From assembly GCF_037976325.1 (NCBI RefSeq), contig NZ_CP150265.1:5345001-5409000 (forward strand): DNA of 64,000 nt. Direction: 5' to 3'. The DNA comes from Paenibacillus sp. FSL K6-3182. GTDB lineage: Bacteria > Bacillota > Bacilli > Paenibacillales > Paenibacillaceae. The notes under the pieces are model-generated. The model was not told where the DNA came from, did not search any database, and was given only the letters and a program-made list of their open reading frames with translations. This document shows positions 18,710 to 28,224 of this stretch, piece after piece. Both the position numbers and the translations under genes were made by a program. The first letter of the stretch is position 1; each line of letters begins with the position of its first letter.

Positions 18710-19879
18710 CTACTTGCTAAATTCAGCAAGTAAAATATTTTTAAAAGGATTAGGACTGTTATCTCTTCCCAAACTGTTCAAACTGACGGCGAACGTATGC
18801 TTGCCTCCAGGTGTACCTCCAGCGAAAGTAGAAAACCCTAGAATGCCACCTGTGTGTCCCCATATCGAGACACCGTTTGGAAGCTTAGTTTCAAAGATTC
18901 CAAGACCCCATCTATCCATTCCTGCTCTTCCTGTAGGAACTGTAGTAAGCATTTGTTTTAGTTGCTGTTTCTTCAGTAACTTGCCACCGAGCAAGGAAGA
19001 GAAGAATTTATTTAAGTCGTCAGCAGTAGAAATCATATCTCCAGCCGAGCTACCTGCACTTGGGTTATAATAAGTAACGTCTTTTATCTCACTGGCTTCG
19101 TCTGGTTGGGAATATCCCTTAGCATGCTTGGTGCCTGGAATAACGCTTGAATTGCCAGGTAGGAATGTATCCGACAATTCAAGCGGTTCAATAATCCGAT
19201 TTTCAATCTCTTCCGCGTAGCTGTTTCCGGTTGCTTTTTCAATAAGAATACCCAGTAATACATATCCTGTGTTTGAATAAGACCATCCCTTTCCCGGGTC
19301 AAAGTCTGGGGGCAGAGAAATCCCCATCTTCACTATTTCTTCAGCCGTATACGATTTTTTTGTATCCATAAAATCAGCGCCTTTGAATCTTGAGTATTCA
19401 GCGATACCACTTGTATGGTTCAATATCTGCCGGATGGTAATCTGTTTAGCATTATATCCGTTTCCTTGAATGACACCAGGCAACCATTTTTCGATGGAGT
19501 CGTCTAGATTCAAGCGGTTCTCTCCAGCTAATTGAAGTACAACCGTTGCGGTGAACGTCTTCGTCACGCTGCCAATGCGAAAGCGAAAATCTGTTTCCAT
19601 TGGTTTCTTGGTGCTCAGATTCGCTACCCCAGCCGCATAACCCCACGTTTTTCCATCCACAGAATTTTTAGCAAGTATCCCAGGGAATCCAAGTTGCAAT
19701 GAATCCCGCATTGCTTGCTTGACGGAATTATGATCTCGTTGAGTGCTTGTTTGTAACGAACTAGATACATTTTGAGTGGGCTCTGCTTTTACAATTGGGG
19801 TTGGCGATGTGTATACCAGGGAACTTCCAGTTATTAAAAGGGCCAGACTTGCAAATGTAATTTGACTACGTATTTTCAT
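18710..19879 (-). CDS. Secreted serine hydrolase, class C beta-lactamase/DD-peptidase family
   Basis: 389 residues with a Sec signal peptide (MKIRSQITFASLALLITGSS). Catalytic motifs are all present: SVTK (IGSVTKTFTAT, near residue 103), YSN (WSYSNTGYVLLG) and HTG (IWGHTGGILGF). This matches D-Ala-D-Ala carboxypeptidase-like or esterase-type penicillin-binding-protein relatives acting outside the cell on peptidoglycan or other amide/ester substrates. ATG 19879 follows AAGAGGA. It lies 62 bp behind another serine hydrolase on the same strand. Whether it hydrolyses beta-lactams cannot be told. Confidence 0.9.
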   Translation of the reverse strand: MKIRSQITFASLALLITGSSLVYTSPTPIVKAEPTQNVSSSLQTSTQRDHNSVKQAMRDSLQLGFPGILAKNSVDGKTWGYAAGVANLSTKKPMETDFRFRIGSVTKTFTATVVLQLAGENRLNLDDSIEKWLPGVIQGNGYNAKQITIRQILNHTSGIAEYSRFKGADFMDTKKSYTAEEIVKMGISLPPDFDPGKGWSYSNTGYVLLGILIEKATGNSYAEEIENRIIEPLELSDTFLPGNSSVIPGTKHAKGYSQPDEASEIKDVTYYNPSAGSSAGDMISTADDLNKFFSSLLGGKLLKKQQLKQMLTTVPTGRAGMDRWGLGIFETKLPNGVSIWGHTGGILGFSTFAGGTPGGKHTFAVSLNSLGRDNSPNPFKNILLAEFSK

Positions 19880-19941
19880 AAGGCATTCCTCTTCTCTATT
19901 AATATTGTAAGTTTGTAATCATCTTCCTAAAGTTGAGTAGT

Positions 19942-21993
19942 CTATTTATTCTTCAAATTAACTTTAAATACATCGCCCTCATTACCACCAAAAACGATCA
20001 TTCCACCTTCAGGTAGTACTACCGAATGATTACTCGTTGCCTTTGAAAAGTTCAAAGCCATTCCATTCGCGTCATAAACGGCAAATCCCCCATTTACCGG
20101 AGTTTCAACGTTCATGACTTGATTGGCTGAGTTTTCATCAATTTTATACCATTTAGCCTGACCACCCGTTGGTATGGTGCAAAATGAATCATTCCCTGCA
20201 TAAATGGGTTGAATCGCATCTTCACTTATATAGAATTCTCCATCGATCATTAATTGCTCTGTATGGTCCATGGTATAGAAATTTAAATCAAAAGCATCTC
20301 TTCCGCTAAAAATAGGAATATCAAATACATTTACTGCTTTATTCTTATCAACAATTTGAGTGCCGGATGCATATCCATGGTTGACATCAACGGATAAATT
20401 CAAGGCCAAAAACGCTTTATTCATATACTTGAATGAAGTTATCTTTTCATCCAGAGCGTAGTAATTTTTTCCATTTCTTTGTTCCCATACCGTTTGAGTT
20501 GACTGATTTAGAGGATTGGAATCTAACTTTTGATACTCATACGTAACCATAACCGTTTGACCTAATCCCGGAAAATTCAAATAATTGCTAAGTTTTAAAT
20601 AGGTTTTTCCATTCTTCGGTTGGTCAAAGCTTATAGTTACATTCCCATCGTTGTTTTTGAATTGTCCTTTGCCTACATATACATATTTTTGAGACGGTAT
20701 CAATCCGCTTAGAGCGGGTAAATTAATCTCTCCGTTCTTGAACTCCAGATTTACCGATTTACCTACGTTACCGTATAATCCAGAGTAAGCAAGCAAATCC
20801 GACGGCATATCCACTTTCAATGGAGGTTCAAATGTTTTTTCAGGCAGGATCTCTTTAATGATGCCTTTGACTCTTATATATTCCAATAAAACATTGGATG
20901 CAAAAATACCATTGTAGATAGATTTCCCTCCAGATGAAAGTATAGCTATAGAAATATCATGTTCGGGTAGAGTAGTCAAAACAGCGTGATACAGTTGCGT
21001 ATCTCCACCTTTGGATAACGCGGTTATTCCGTGATCACTAAACGGTTCTAAACGAACGGCATCCCAACCAAGACCATAATTAATGCTGTTTGTCTCTTCA
21101 GAAACCCACACTCCCTTTCTATACTCATGACTTTGCATAGCCTTTGCTGACTTCTCAGATAAAATATCCGTTCGATTTCCGATTAATACTTCAGCGAACT
21201 TACTTAATTCTTCGGCCGTGGAGTAGAGGCCTCCTGACCCAATGAGATTGACATTCTCAACGGGTAAAGCCTGATCTATCGCAGGAAAATAAGTTTTTGC
21301 GAGCTTTTCTCTATCAAATGAATCACGTGGTGTTTTAGTAGAGCTTAAATGAAGAGGCTTGCTAATAAAGGTTTCAATGAATTCGCTGTAACTTAACCCG
21401 CTTACTCGTTCGATCAAGATTTCAAGCAGTTGAAAACCATCGTTACAATATACCGAGGATTCGCCTGGGTTTGACTTTAACCTTTCTGTTTGTAGTTTGA
21501 CCAATAATTCATCATGATTTTTCGTATCATTGTCATCGAGCAAAAAGCTATTCTCGTAGTGACTACCATAAAGTCCTGAAGAATGATTCATCAACATGCG
21601 CGGTGTAATCTTTGTGTATCTTTCGTCTGCCATTTTAAAGTCCTTGATATACGTGGTTAGTGGTTTATCAATATCAATTTTATTAGAATCAGCTAGCATC
21701 ATCGCTGCAGCAGTTACATACACTTTACTTACCGAGCCTATTCCAAACATCGTGTCTTTGTTTATCGGATTCTTGGTCGCTTTATCGTATACACCAGCGC
21801 TACCCGATAAAACAATAGATCCATGGTCCATAATTGCATACTGCAATCCACTTACACCATAATCGGACACGATCTTCGAAGCCAGCCCCTGTGCCTTTTC
21901 TTTTACAGTATCAGGATTCGTTTGAGCAAAAGCAGAGGTAACCGGTATTGCAATAAGCATAGTGGTCATTAATATAGAAACCATCTTCTTCAT
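19942..21993 (-). CDS. Large secreted serine hydrolase of the beta-lactamase family
   Basis: 683 residues with signal peptide (MKKMVSILMTTMLIAIPVTS). The first 370 or so hold a beta-lactamase-type domain with SVSK (GIGSVSKVYVTAA) and YCN (SVYCNDGFQLLE); the usual HTG is replaced by KGG (ALSKGGDTQLYH). The last 300 residues are a beta-rich extension of unknown role. The changed third motif suggests an esterase or peptidase rather than a beta-lactamase. ATG 21993 follows GAGGAGG. Tandem with 18710-19879 and downstream of an AgrC/AgrA-like pair from which it is separated by a terminator. Confidence 0.85.
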   Translation of the reverse strand: MKKMVSILMTTMLIAIPVTSAFAQTNPDTVKEKAQGLASKIVSDYGVSGLQYAIMDHGSIVLSGSAGVYDKATKNPINKDTMFGIGSVSKVYVTAAAMMLADSNKIDIDKPLTTYIKDFKMADERYTKITPRMLMNHSSGLYGSHYENSFLLDDNDTKNHDELLVKLQTERLKSNPGESSVYCNDGFQLLEILIERVSGLSYSEFIETFISKPLHLSSTKTPRDSFDREKLAKTYFPAIDQALPVENVNLIGSGGLYSTAEELSKFAEVLIGNRTDILSEKSAKAMQSHEYRKGVWVSEETNSINYGLGWDAVRLEPFSDHGITALSKGGDTQLYHAVLTTLPEHDISIAILSSGGKSIYNGIFASNVLLEYIRVKGIIKEILPEKTFEPPLKVDMPSDLLAYSGLYGNVGKSVNLEFKNGEINLPALSGLIPSQKYVYVGKGQFKNNDGNVTISFDQPKNGKTYLKLSNYLNFPGLGQTVMVTYEYQKLDSNPLNQSTQTVWEQRNGKNYYALDEKITSFKYMNKAFLALNLSVDVNHGYASGTQIVDKNKAVNVFDIPIFSGRDAFDLNFYTMDHTEQLMIDGEFYISEDAIQPIYAGNDSFCTIPTGGQAKWYKIDENSANQVMNVETPVNGGFAVYDANGMALNFSKATSNHSVVLPEGGMIVFGGNEGDVFKVNLKNK

Positions 21994-22086
21994 TATTTGT
22001 TCCTCCTCGTATTCTAACTAGACTTTACTTGCTGAATTCATCATACAAGGAAGAGGTCTGTTATATTAAAAAATCACCCTGAAACG

Positions 22087-22126
22087 AAAAAAACAATCCC
22101 TAAACAACATGTTGTTTAGGAATTGT
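22087..22126 (-). terminator. Strong terminator of the two-component operon
   Basis: On the minus strand CCTAAACAAC / GTTGTTTAGG with outer ACAAT/ATTGT pairing, followed by seven T residues. The kinase stop codon (22116-22118) is inside the stem. Confidence 0.9.
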
Positions 22127-23402
22127 TGGTATAAAATGGTACTAGTGCCATATTATTAAATACTTTATGTTTCATTTCAATGGTCATATGACCACCGTAC
22201 TTGTCGCAGATTCTAGCTATGTTCGTTAATCCAATACCATGAAATTCCGGGTTTGATTTTTGGCTGTTTAAGTGGGCAACTTCATTCTCCATATGATTCA
22301 TGATGTGAATGAGAAGGGTAGACTCGGTAGAATGTATTTTTATAAGAATGTACCTATCTTCTGCGATTTTCAACTTTTTAGAAGCCTCTATTGCGTTATC
22401 TAGCATATTTCCAATGACAACACATAAGTCATAACGGTCAATATGGACTACTTGTGAACATAAGTTAATCTTTGTATCTATTCTTATGCCATTGGCTTGT
22501 CCAATACTAAGCGTATTAGTGACAAGGGCATCTATAACGAGATTCCCCGTATTAACCCGTTGATAGGCTCCTTCGACTTTATTTAATGTCGTCTTAATAT
22601 GTTCCAGTGCAGTTGTTAACTCATTTCGCTTAATACACTCTTCAATATACAAAAACTGCTGATTCGTATCATGAATGATTCTTTTAATGGATTTGAAGCT
22701 GTGAACGACTTTTTCGTAATTCGCATCCTGATAGTCCATCTGATGTTGCAACTGAGTATTCTCATGCATGAATTGAAATTTATCAATGATCGTATCAAAA
22801 ATATAGAAAATCATAACGTTTAAAAATAGTAATACGATGACGGATATGAAAGAATAGGCGTCCTTATAAGTTAGAATATTCAGTTGGTTTATACTTACGA
22901 TAGGAATAACCGAAAAAAATATGTAGTAACGATAATGCAAAGAGTAACTTCTACGTTTTGCAAGCAGTCGTATGATCTGAATGATAGCAAACATGATCAT
23001 GCAACTGAGTAAAATAGCTTTCGTGTAGGCTATTTGATCATTTTCATTTACAGGGTAAAAGCTAAACTCAACTGAATATAGGGTATAAAAAATATAAAGG
23101 GATATAAAATTAACGAGAGATATTAAAACACCGTAAAACATAGAAAAAATGATCTTTTCTTTAATTTCTACTTGATAAGATTGTGCAAAACTAAAAATCA
23201 TGAGCAAGGGTAGAATCAAAGATAAAATAGGAGAGATGGGAATAACCAGATAGAGGTAATTAAGCAACCCAAAGATAAGGAAGTAAATGAATCGGTTATG
23301 TTTTTTAGCTGATTTATCAAATACCGAGTTGAAGAAAAAATTAATTTGAACGCCCATCACAACTACAATGCTAAAGACAATAGGAAAATTATTTTGAATC
23401 AT
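22116..23402 (-). CDS. AgrC-like sensor histidine kinase
   Basis: 428 residues: six or seven membrane helices in the first 210, a coiled linker, a His box (RIIHDTNQQFLYIEECI) and a GHKL ATPase domain (CVVIGNMLDNAIEASK; GIGLTNIARICDKYGG). This is the AgrC/quorum-type kinase architecture. Its ATG 23402 lies one base after the regulator's stop and uses GAAGGT inside it, so translation is coupled. No agrB/agrD-like peptide gene was found nearby, so the signal is unknown. Confidence 0.9.
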   Translation of the reverse strand: MIQNNFPIVFSIVVVMGVQINFFFNSVFDKSAKKHNRFIYFLIFGLLNYLYLVIPISPILSLILPLLMIFSFAQSYQVEIKEKIIFSMFYGVLISLVNFISLYIFYTLYSVEFSFYPVNENDQIAYTKAILLSCMIMFAIIQIIRLLAKRRSYSLHYRYYIFFSVIPIVSINQLNILTYKDAYSFISVIVLLFLNVMIFYIFDTIIDKFQFMHENTQLQHQMDYQDANYEKVVHSFKSIKRIIHDTNQQFLYIEECIKRNELTTALEHIKTTLNKVEGAYQRVNTGNLVIDALVTNTLSIGQANGIRIDTKINLCSQVVHIDRYDLCVVIGNMLDNAIEASKKLKIAEDRYILIKIHSTESTLLIHIMNHMENEVAHLNSQKSNPEFHGIGLTNIARICDKYGGHMTIEMKHKVFNNMALVPFYTNNS

Positions 23403-23403
23403 A

Positions 23404-24144
23404 TCAATCGACCTTCATAATCATAAATTTGGTGTAAACATCTTTAACCTCTTTAATTTTAGAACGGCCTATGGGTAATTCCATACCATTGGACATGAGG
23501 ACCACTCCGCTAGCAAATTTCTTCACATGAAGCAGATTAATAATAATAGAACGATGGATTTGCAAGAAGTTAAAGTCTTTTAAGGCCAAAGCATAATCTG
23601 AAATGATGCCTTTGCTTTCATAGGTTTGATTAGTAGTCGTAAAATGTAGTTTGCTTTTTATAGTTAAGCTTTTGGCAGCTTCAATACTAATGAGGTCATC
23701 ATATTTTAAAACGATTTCTTCATAGTTTGACTTGATAACCATAAACTTTTTATCAAGTGCTTGAAAGTATTGGCATATCTTGATCATTTTCTCCTCCAAG
23801 ATCGAAGGAGCAATGGGTTTTATCAAATACTGGAATGTCATGACATCAAAACTTTCCACCATATATTCAGGATAGCTTGTCAGAAAAATAATTTGTTCAT
23901 CCAAGTTATTTAACCCTCTTATTTTTCGGGCTGTTTGAATCCCGTTCATCCCCCCCATTTCAATATCCAAAATTAAAATATGGAATGGAGTTTCATGGCG
24001 CTCATAATCGGATACCAATTGCTCTCCCGAGCCGAATAATTCAATTTCAAAATCTATATTTGTCTTTATCGACAAAGTAATCAGGATGCTTTTAACAAGC
24101 TCTCTTTGTTTTTCCTCATCATCGCAAATAGCCACTCTATACAA
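23404..24144 (-). CDS. LytTR response regulator, AgrA-like
   Basis: 246 residues from TTG 24144, chosen because a strong GAGAGGTG lies eight bases upstream; ATG 24162 (weak AAAGG) and a longer frame to 24264 are alternatives. Receiver domain with YRVAICDDEE and phospho-acceptor Asp in FHILILDIEMGGMNG; LytTR DNA-binding domain with LQIHRSIIINLLHVKKF. It forms an operon with the kinase downstream and likely controls genes in direct-repeat promoters; the tandem serine hydrolases are plausible targets but nothing in sequence proves it. Confidence 0.92.
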   Translation of the reverse strand: MYRVAICDDEEKQRELVKSILITLSIKTNIDFEIELFGSGEQLVSDYERHETPFHILILDIEMGGMNGIQTARKIRGLNNLDEQIIFLTSYPEYMVESFDVMTFQYLIKPIAPSILEEKMIKICQYFQALDKKFMVIKSNYEEIVLKYDDLISIEAAKSLTIKSKLHFTTTNQTYESKGIISDYALALKDFNFLQIHRSIIINLLHVKKFASGVVLMSNGMELPIGRSKIKEVKDVYTKFMIMKVD

Positions 24145-24366
24145 AAATGATACACCTCTCATTTCCAATGCCTTTATTCTAACTCTATATAAGCATGATA
24201 CAACCTTTTGACTTTGTATAGATAGCTTTTGGATGAAATGCAAATTAAAATCCCTCAACACCAAAATACTTATCCCCCTAAATATTTCCTTGACTGTACC
24301 TTACCAATTTTCGTAGATAGCATAAACCCTAAGGGTAAACCTCCAATTAGAAGGAAGTATTAAACA

Positions 24367-24650
24367 ATGTATGTAAAAATGGTTATGCAGGAGCTTGAAG
24401 CTCTCGGCAAGGAACGAACCAAGAAAATGTATGGATCCGATGACGCGCACGAACCGCTTTTTGGCGTGGCTACAGCCGATATGAAGCCCATCGCCAAGAA
24501 AGTAAAATAAATCAACGTTTGGCTAAGCAGCTTTACACCACAGGGAACTACGATGCAATGTACTTTGCCGGCATAATTGCAGACCCAAATGCAATGACTG
24601 AAGCGGATTTTGAGCGTTGGATGGATGCGGTTTCCTGCCCGTTACTTCAA
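24367..24650 (+). pseudogene. DNA alkylation repair (AlkD-like) gene, truncated and frameshifted
   Basis: Starts normally (ribosome site AGAAGGAAG, ATG 24367) with MQELEALGKERTKKMYGS and PLFGVATADMKPIAKKVK, hits a stop, and continues in the next frame as INQRLAKQLYTTGNYDAMYF and DFERWMDAVSCP. About the first 90 of 230 residues remain. It ends against the 3' end of the inverted DHFR pseudogene, marking a recombination joint near 24645. Confidence 0.8.
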
Positions 24651-24659
24651 CAAGTTATT

Positions 24660-25114
24660 TCACTCATAAACATAGAAAAAATAATTGTTAGGATTCTTTT
24701 CATCATTAATCCCTTTTTCAACAGATACTTCTTTCCATTCATCAAAATCAACTACTGGGAAAAATGTATCTCCTTCGAACTCATAATGAATTATTGTGAC
24801 GTACATTTCCTCGCCATATGGCAAGAACATATCATAAATCTGTTCTCCACCGAAAATAAAAATCTCTACTTCATTTTCACACAACTTAAATACATCTTCG
24901 ATTGAATGGGTAATTTCACAACCCTCAAAGTTAAAGTCCTTATCTCTAGTCAAAATAATATTCCTTCTGTTAGGTAAAGCCCTTCCGATTGATTGAAGGT
25001 TTTTTCTACCTAATATGATGGGATGTCCTTTTGTAGTTTTTTAACATGTTCCCAATCACTGGGTATTCTCCAAGGAATGTCGTTGCCCTTGCCGATTACT
25101 CTATTCTTATCCAT
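24660..25114 (-). pseudogene. dfrA: Dihydrofolate reductase, one frameshift
   Basis: Starting at ATG 25114 the frame gives MDKNRVIGKGNDIPWRIPSD and EHVKKLQKD, breaks near 25030, then continues GHPIILGRKNLQSIGRALPN to IFIFGGEQIYDMFLP and the end VEKGINDEKNPNNYFFYVYE. Substrate-binding and NADPH motifs are all present, so a single base change separates it from an intact gene of about 150 residues, although the usual first few residues (MISLIVA) are also absent. The sequence resembles Bacillus-type DHFRs. Confidence 0.85.
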
Positions 25115-25194
25115 CGCGCTCCCATGTCCTTCCGTCTTCAAGAATAATCCTAAACAACCACTGGACATAATATCCTACGGAGGTGAGCTATGCC

Positions 25195-25359
25195 ATGAGA
25201 TGTGTATATTGTGAAAACTTGAAGCAATTAAAAGGAAGAAAACATAAATGCTACGTATGTTCCATCGTCAAGACCCGTTAACAGGCTATCAAACAACAAT
25301 TTAATTCCATCGGACCCGTGCCTAAAAATATGGATCCTGTTGTAGGTTATCATCACTAA
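25195..25359 (+). pseudogene. Small double-CxxC protein with in-frame TAA
   Basis: Strong GGAGGTG site then ATG 25195. Codons 1-28 read MRCVYCENLKQLKGRKHKCY then VCSIVKTR, with CVYC and CYVC knuckles. A TAA follows, but the same frame stays open and protein-like for 25 more codons (QAIKQQFNSIGP; PKNMDPVVGYHH). Either a nonsense mutation split a 54-residue zinc-knuckle protein, or a 28-residue product is made. Confidence 0.55.
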
Positions 25360-25447
25360 AGTTCTAATATTGGTATGATTATTAAAAAATTGTACAACTG
25401 GATATAATAAGCCAGTTCAAAATTTAAAAAATGAAGGAGCGAATTAC

Positions 25448-25966
25448 ATGGGAATTTTAAGCGGTAATCCTAAAGATGAACCAATGCACTATGGCGAAAT
25501 ATTTAGTGTATGGCAAGCTTCAACAGTAGCTAAAGGAGCAATATCCTGTTACCAAGCATACTTAAACCACTCCGGTGATAAAGAGCTAAAAAAGATACTT
25601 GAAGCTCTCATTGATCAAGCAGAACTAGAAATAAAAGAATGTGATACATTGCTTACCGATAATGGCATTGCGTCCGCACCTATGATGCCTGAAAGACCAC
25701 CAGTAAAACTCGAAGACATTCCTGTAGGTGCAAGATTTACTGACGCTGAAATAGCTGCAAAAATTGCGAGTGACGCTTCATTAGAACTGGTTGCTTGTAG
25801 CCAAGTTATGGGTCAATCTGTTAGAGAGGATATTGGTGCTTTATTTGCTAAATACCATCTCACTAAAACTGCATTAGGCTTAAAAATACTCCAGTTGAGC
25901 AAGGAGAAGGGTTGGCTTATCCCACCACCACTTCAAGTAAAGAGACCTGAGTCAATTAACGCATAA
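25448..25966 (+). CDS. DUF3231 family protein
   Basis: 172 residues, single-domain length for DUF3231 (some members are tandem doubles). Family features seen are GNPKDEPMHYGEIFSVW at the start, EIKECDTLLTDNGI in the middle and VREDIGALFAKYHLTKTALG near the end; the pattern is all-helical and ferritin-like or CotF-like. Start ATG 25448 follows AAGGAG. No function is established; the family is restricted to endospore formers. A broken paralogue lies at 30431-30887. Confidence 0.85.
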   Translation: MGILSGNPKDEPMHYGEIFSVWQASTVAKGAISCYQAYLNHSGDKELKKILEALIDQAELEIKECDTLLTDNGIASAPMMPERPPVKLEDIPVGARFTDAEIAAKIASDASLELVACSQVMGQSVREDIGALFAKYHLTKTALGLKILQLSKEKGWLIPPPLQVKRPESINA

Positions 25967-25978
25967 ATTTTAATTTAA

Positions 25979-26008
25979 TCCTGCCCCTCGGGCGGAATTT
26001 TTTTACTT
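25979..26008 (+). terminator. Terminator of the DUF3231 gene
   Basis: TCCTGCCC-CTC-GGGCGGA followed by seven T residues. Confidence 0.75.
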
Positions 26009-26339
26009 AATTTTAAGCCAATCAGATAGAGCTCATGAGAATGACCTGATACCAACAATTTATATTAGTGCAACCATGATTACTTTCGCCCAGGCTTTTG
26101 CAGACAATGGTGGGACGATCGCTCTTAACACGCTTATCACCTTCCATAAGCCGTAACCTGCGTGGCCAGGATCCTATCTCTGATAAAATAACAAATTGTC
26201 CACGTTATTGATTTTCCAGACGAGCTTATTATTCAAGAGTGGAACGAGTGTGTTATTTCGCTTTACGATTTGGGTAGTACCAACAAAGCTGAGGGCAGCC
26301 TTGTTTTCAAAATTGTAAAAAAAGCCTTTCCTTGGTAAA
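26009..26339. other. Gene-poor stretch
   Basis: No frame with a ribosome site or recognisable protein. A 61-codon minus frame (26174-26359) lacks any family pattern. Confidence 0.5.
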
Positions 26340-26607
26340 AAGGGAATGAACGACGACATATTTACCTCAGCCTATCCTGGTGGTGATCGAGATAGCTAAA
26401 TCCCAAAATGTTGACGAAAGTCATCATCTACGCCCCGTCAAATCGCTAAGGCGGATTGCAAAAACATCATGTTTATGTGGATTGCAGGCCAGCAACGACT
26501 ATCTTGAGCATTACTTTGTCGATGGTACGAATATTGAAGCGAATGCTAACCGCAATACGTTTGTTTGGGGAAACGTGGTTTTTGAAGTAGCTTTAGAGGA
26601 ACAGTGA
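26340..26607 (+). mobile_element. IS1182-family transposase relic
   Basis: Scattered frames keep the IS1182 signature order: RQIAKADCKNIMFMWIAGQQ then YFVDGTNIEANANRNTFVWG. Several frameshifts and loss of both ends; no terminal repeats found. Confidence 0.75.
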
Positions 26608-26919
26608 GGGGAGCGGCAACCTAGGACTTTATTTCTCAGACCATAGCTGCGCTGTTTTTATAGTAAGTCTAGTCTAAATAGCCTTGTGAGGTCGTTATGG
26701 CGATGAATTTCCTACATCCTGAGGTAGCCCCCATATCGATCAATAGGGATTTGTATATCTGAAACTCAACTCCACCAAAGAATTCGTTGCAATTTTTTCG
26801 GCCCTGTTGACTGTAAAGAATCCCGTATCTGACCGACCATGATAGCCTACATCGAATCGATCTAGGACCGGTATGTGAATCTAAACATGTCGTCCATATA
26901 CTATAAGGGATGCTTACTG
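26608..26919. other. Gene-poor stretch downstream of the esterase-family gene
   Basis: Only short broken minus-strand frames. AAGGGATG and CATCCCTT (26905-26935) can pair across the stop of the neighbouring gene and may end its message. Confidence 0.4.
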
Positions 26920-28224
26920 TTATAAAACATCCCTTTTCCTTACACATAGGTTTGTCGAATGTTCTATATGCAGAACATCCTGTTTCAGAGGTGATAGTGC
27001 ATGCGACTCGTCGATATAAATAAAAGCATCGTACCTTTGCGAGATGATAGAAGGAACGTAGTTACCCCGATCATGCCATGAATTGTACACCACGCCAATC
27101 GCCCGATGTCCGACTGGTTCAACAAAGAGAGACTCCTCTCGGTCAAAAAGAAGCATTTTATCAAAGGCGCCCGCACGATGCATTATATCCTCCCAGCTGT
27201 TCTGTTGGGCATCCGGCACCTTCATGGTCTTGATTTCCCCGCCCCATCGGTCGGACGCGGTAACGGTTCCCCGATGCGTACCGAAACCGACCACATATAC
27301 TCGCTCTTCACCGTACTTCTCCCGAACCAACTGTCCTACGTTTATCATTCCATCTGCGTTCATATCCGTTGCCCGAGCGTCGCCGATATGCGTATTATGC
27401 TCCCATACAATGGCCTTGGCTGCTTGACCGTGATATGATTTAATCCTTTCCAACGCTTCGACCATATGATGGTCCCGTACGTTCCATGAATCGGGTCCTC
27501 CTCGCACCATCGACCGGAAGTATCGTTCGGCATTCACCGCGACCAAAGCATTCAGCTCATCGCTGAGCAACGCATCATCAACGTTATCGCATCGCTGTCT
27601 TCTGGTCTGAAGATTGCCCAGTAGCTTCACAACCTCTTCCTCGCAGCTTTCGGATAAAAATGCGGCGGATACCCCATAATTTTGCGGCTCTCGGCCATAA
27701 GGATCAAAGCAGGCAAAAGCTTTGCGAGCTGCATCCAGTTCCGGAGAACCCGTCTTTTCCAAATGCTTTAAAATTTCATCAATGGATTCCCACAAGCTAT
27801 ACACGTCGATGCCATAAAAACCGACCTTATTCTTTACTAATTGAGGCTTATTGTAATCATAAAGCCATTGCGTAAACTGCAAAATTTCTTCGTTTGCCCA
27901 CATCCAGGTCGGCCAGCGGGTATAATTGCGAAGCGCCTCTCGGGCGTTTGACGCAGACCCGACATATTGTTTCACATAACGATTCAGTGTATAACAAGAC
28001 GGCCAGTCCCCCTCCACTGCGATAAAGGAGAATCCTTTCTCGGCAATCAACTTCTTGGATAACTCTGCTCTCCATGTATAAAATTCAGACGTGCCGTGAG
28101 ATGCTTCTCCTAGCAATACAAAATCCGCATCCCCGATCGCTTGAACTAATGCGTCAAGATCGTCCACGCCTTCCAATGGAACCATGGTGTCTTCAATTTT
28201 CCCCACTGCATTCTCGCTATTCAT
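26920..28224 (-). CDS. Erythromycin esterase family protein
   Basis: 434 residues. Family motifs are clear: FVLLGEASHGTSEFY near residue 35, AVEGDWPSCY near 70, VGFYGIDVYS near 140 and WEHNTHIGDARATDM near 290; the His and Glu residues in these blocks form the esterase-like active site. No signal peptide. Proteins of this type outside true Ere enzymes (for example YbfO relatives) have unproven substrates, so macrolide resistance should not be assumed. The last ten residues are encoded over a hairpin. The start ATG 28224 has only a weak AGGGG site. Confidence 0.88.
   Translation of the reverse strand: MNSENAVGKIEDTMVPLEGVDDLDALVQAIGDADFVLLGEASHGTSEFYTWRAELSKKLIAEKGFSFIAVEGDWPSCYTLNRYVKQYVGSASNAREALRNYTRWPTWMWANEEILQFTQWLYDYNKPQLVKNKVGFYGIDVYSLWESIDEILKHLEKTGSPELDAARKAFACFDPYGREPQNYGVSAAFLSESCEEEVVKLLGNLQTRRQRCDNVDDALLSDELNALVAVNAERYFRSMVRGGPDSWNVRDHHMVEALERIKSYHGQAAKAIVWEHNTHIGDARATDMNADGMINVGQLVREKYGEERVYVVGFGTHRGTVTASDRWGGEIKTMKVPDAQQNSWEDIMHRAGAFDKMLLFDREESLFVEPVGHRAIGVVYNSWHDRGNYVPSIISQRYDAFIYIDESHALSPLKQDVLHIEHSTNLCVRKRDVL

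Noticed and set aside
24660..24953. Treating the DHFR C-terminal frame as a complete gene
   Set aside because: The N-terminal half is clearly present upstream in another frame, so it is a frameshifted full-length gene.
26920..28224. Reading the erythromycin-esterase-family gene as macrolide resistance
   Set aside because: Family membership alone does not give this activity; most chromosomal members have unknown substrates.
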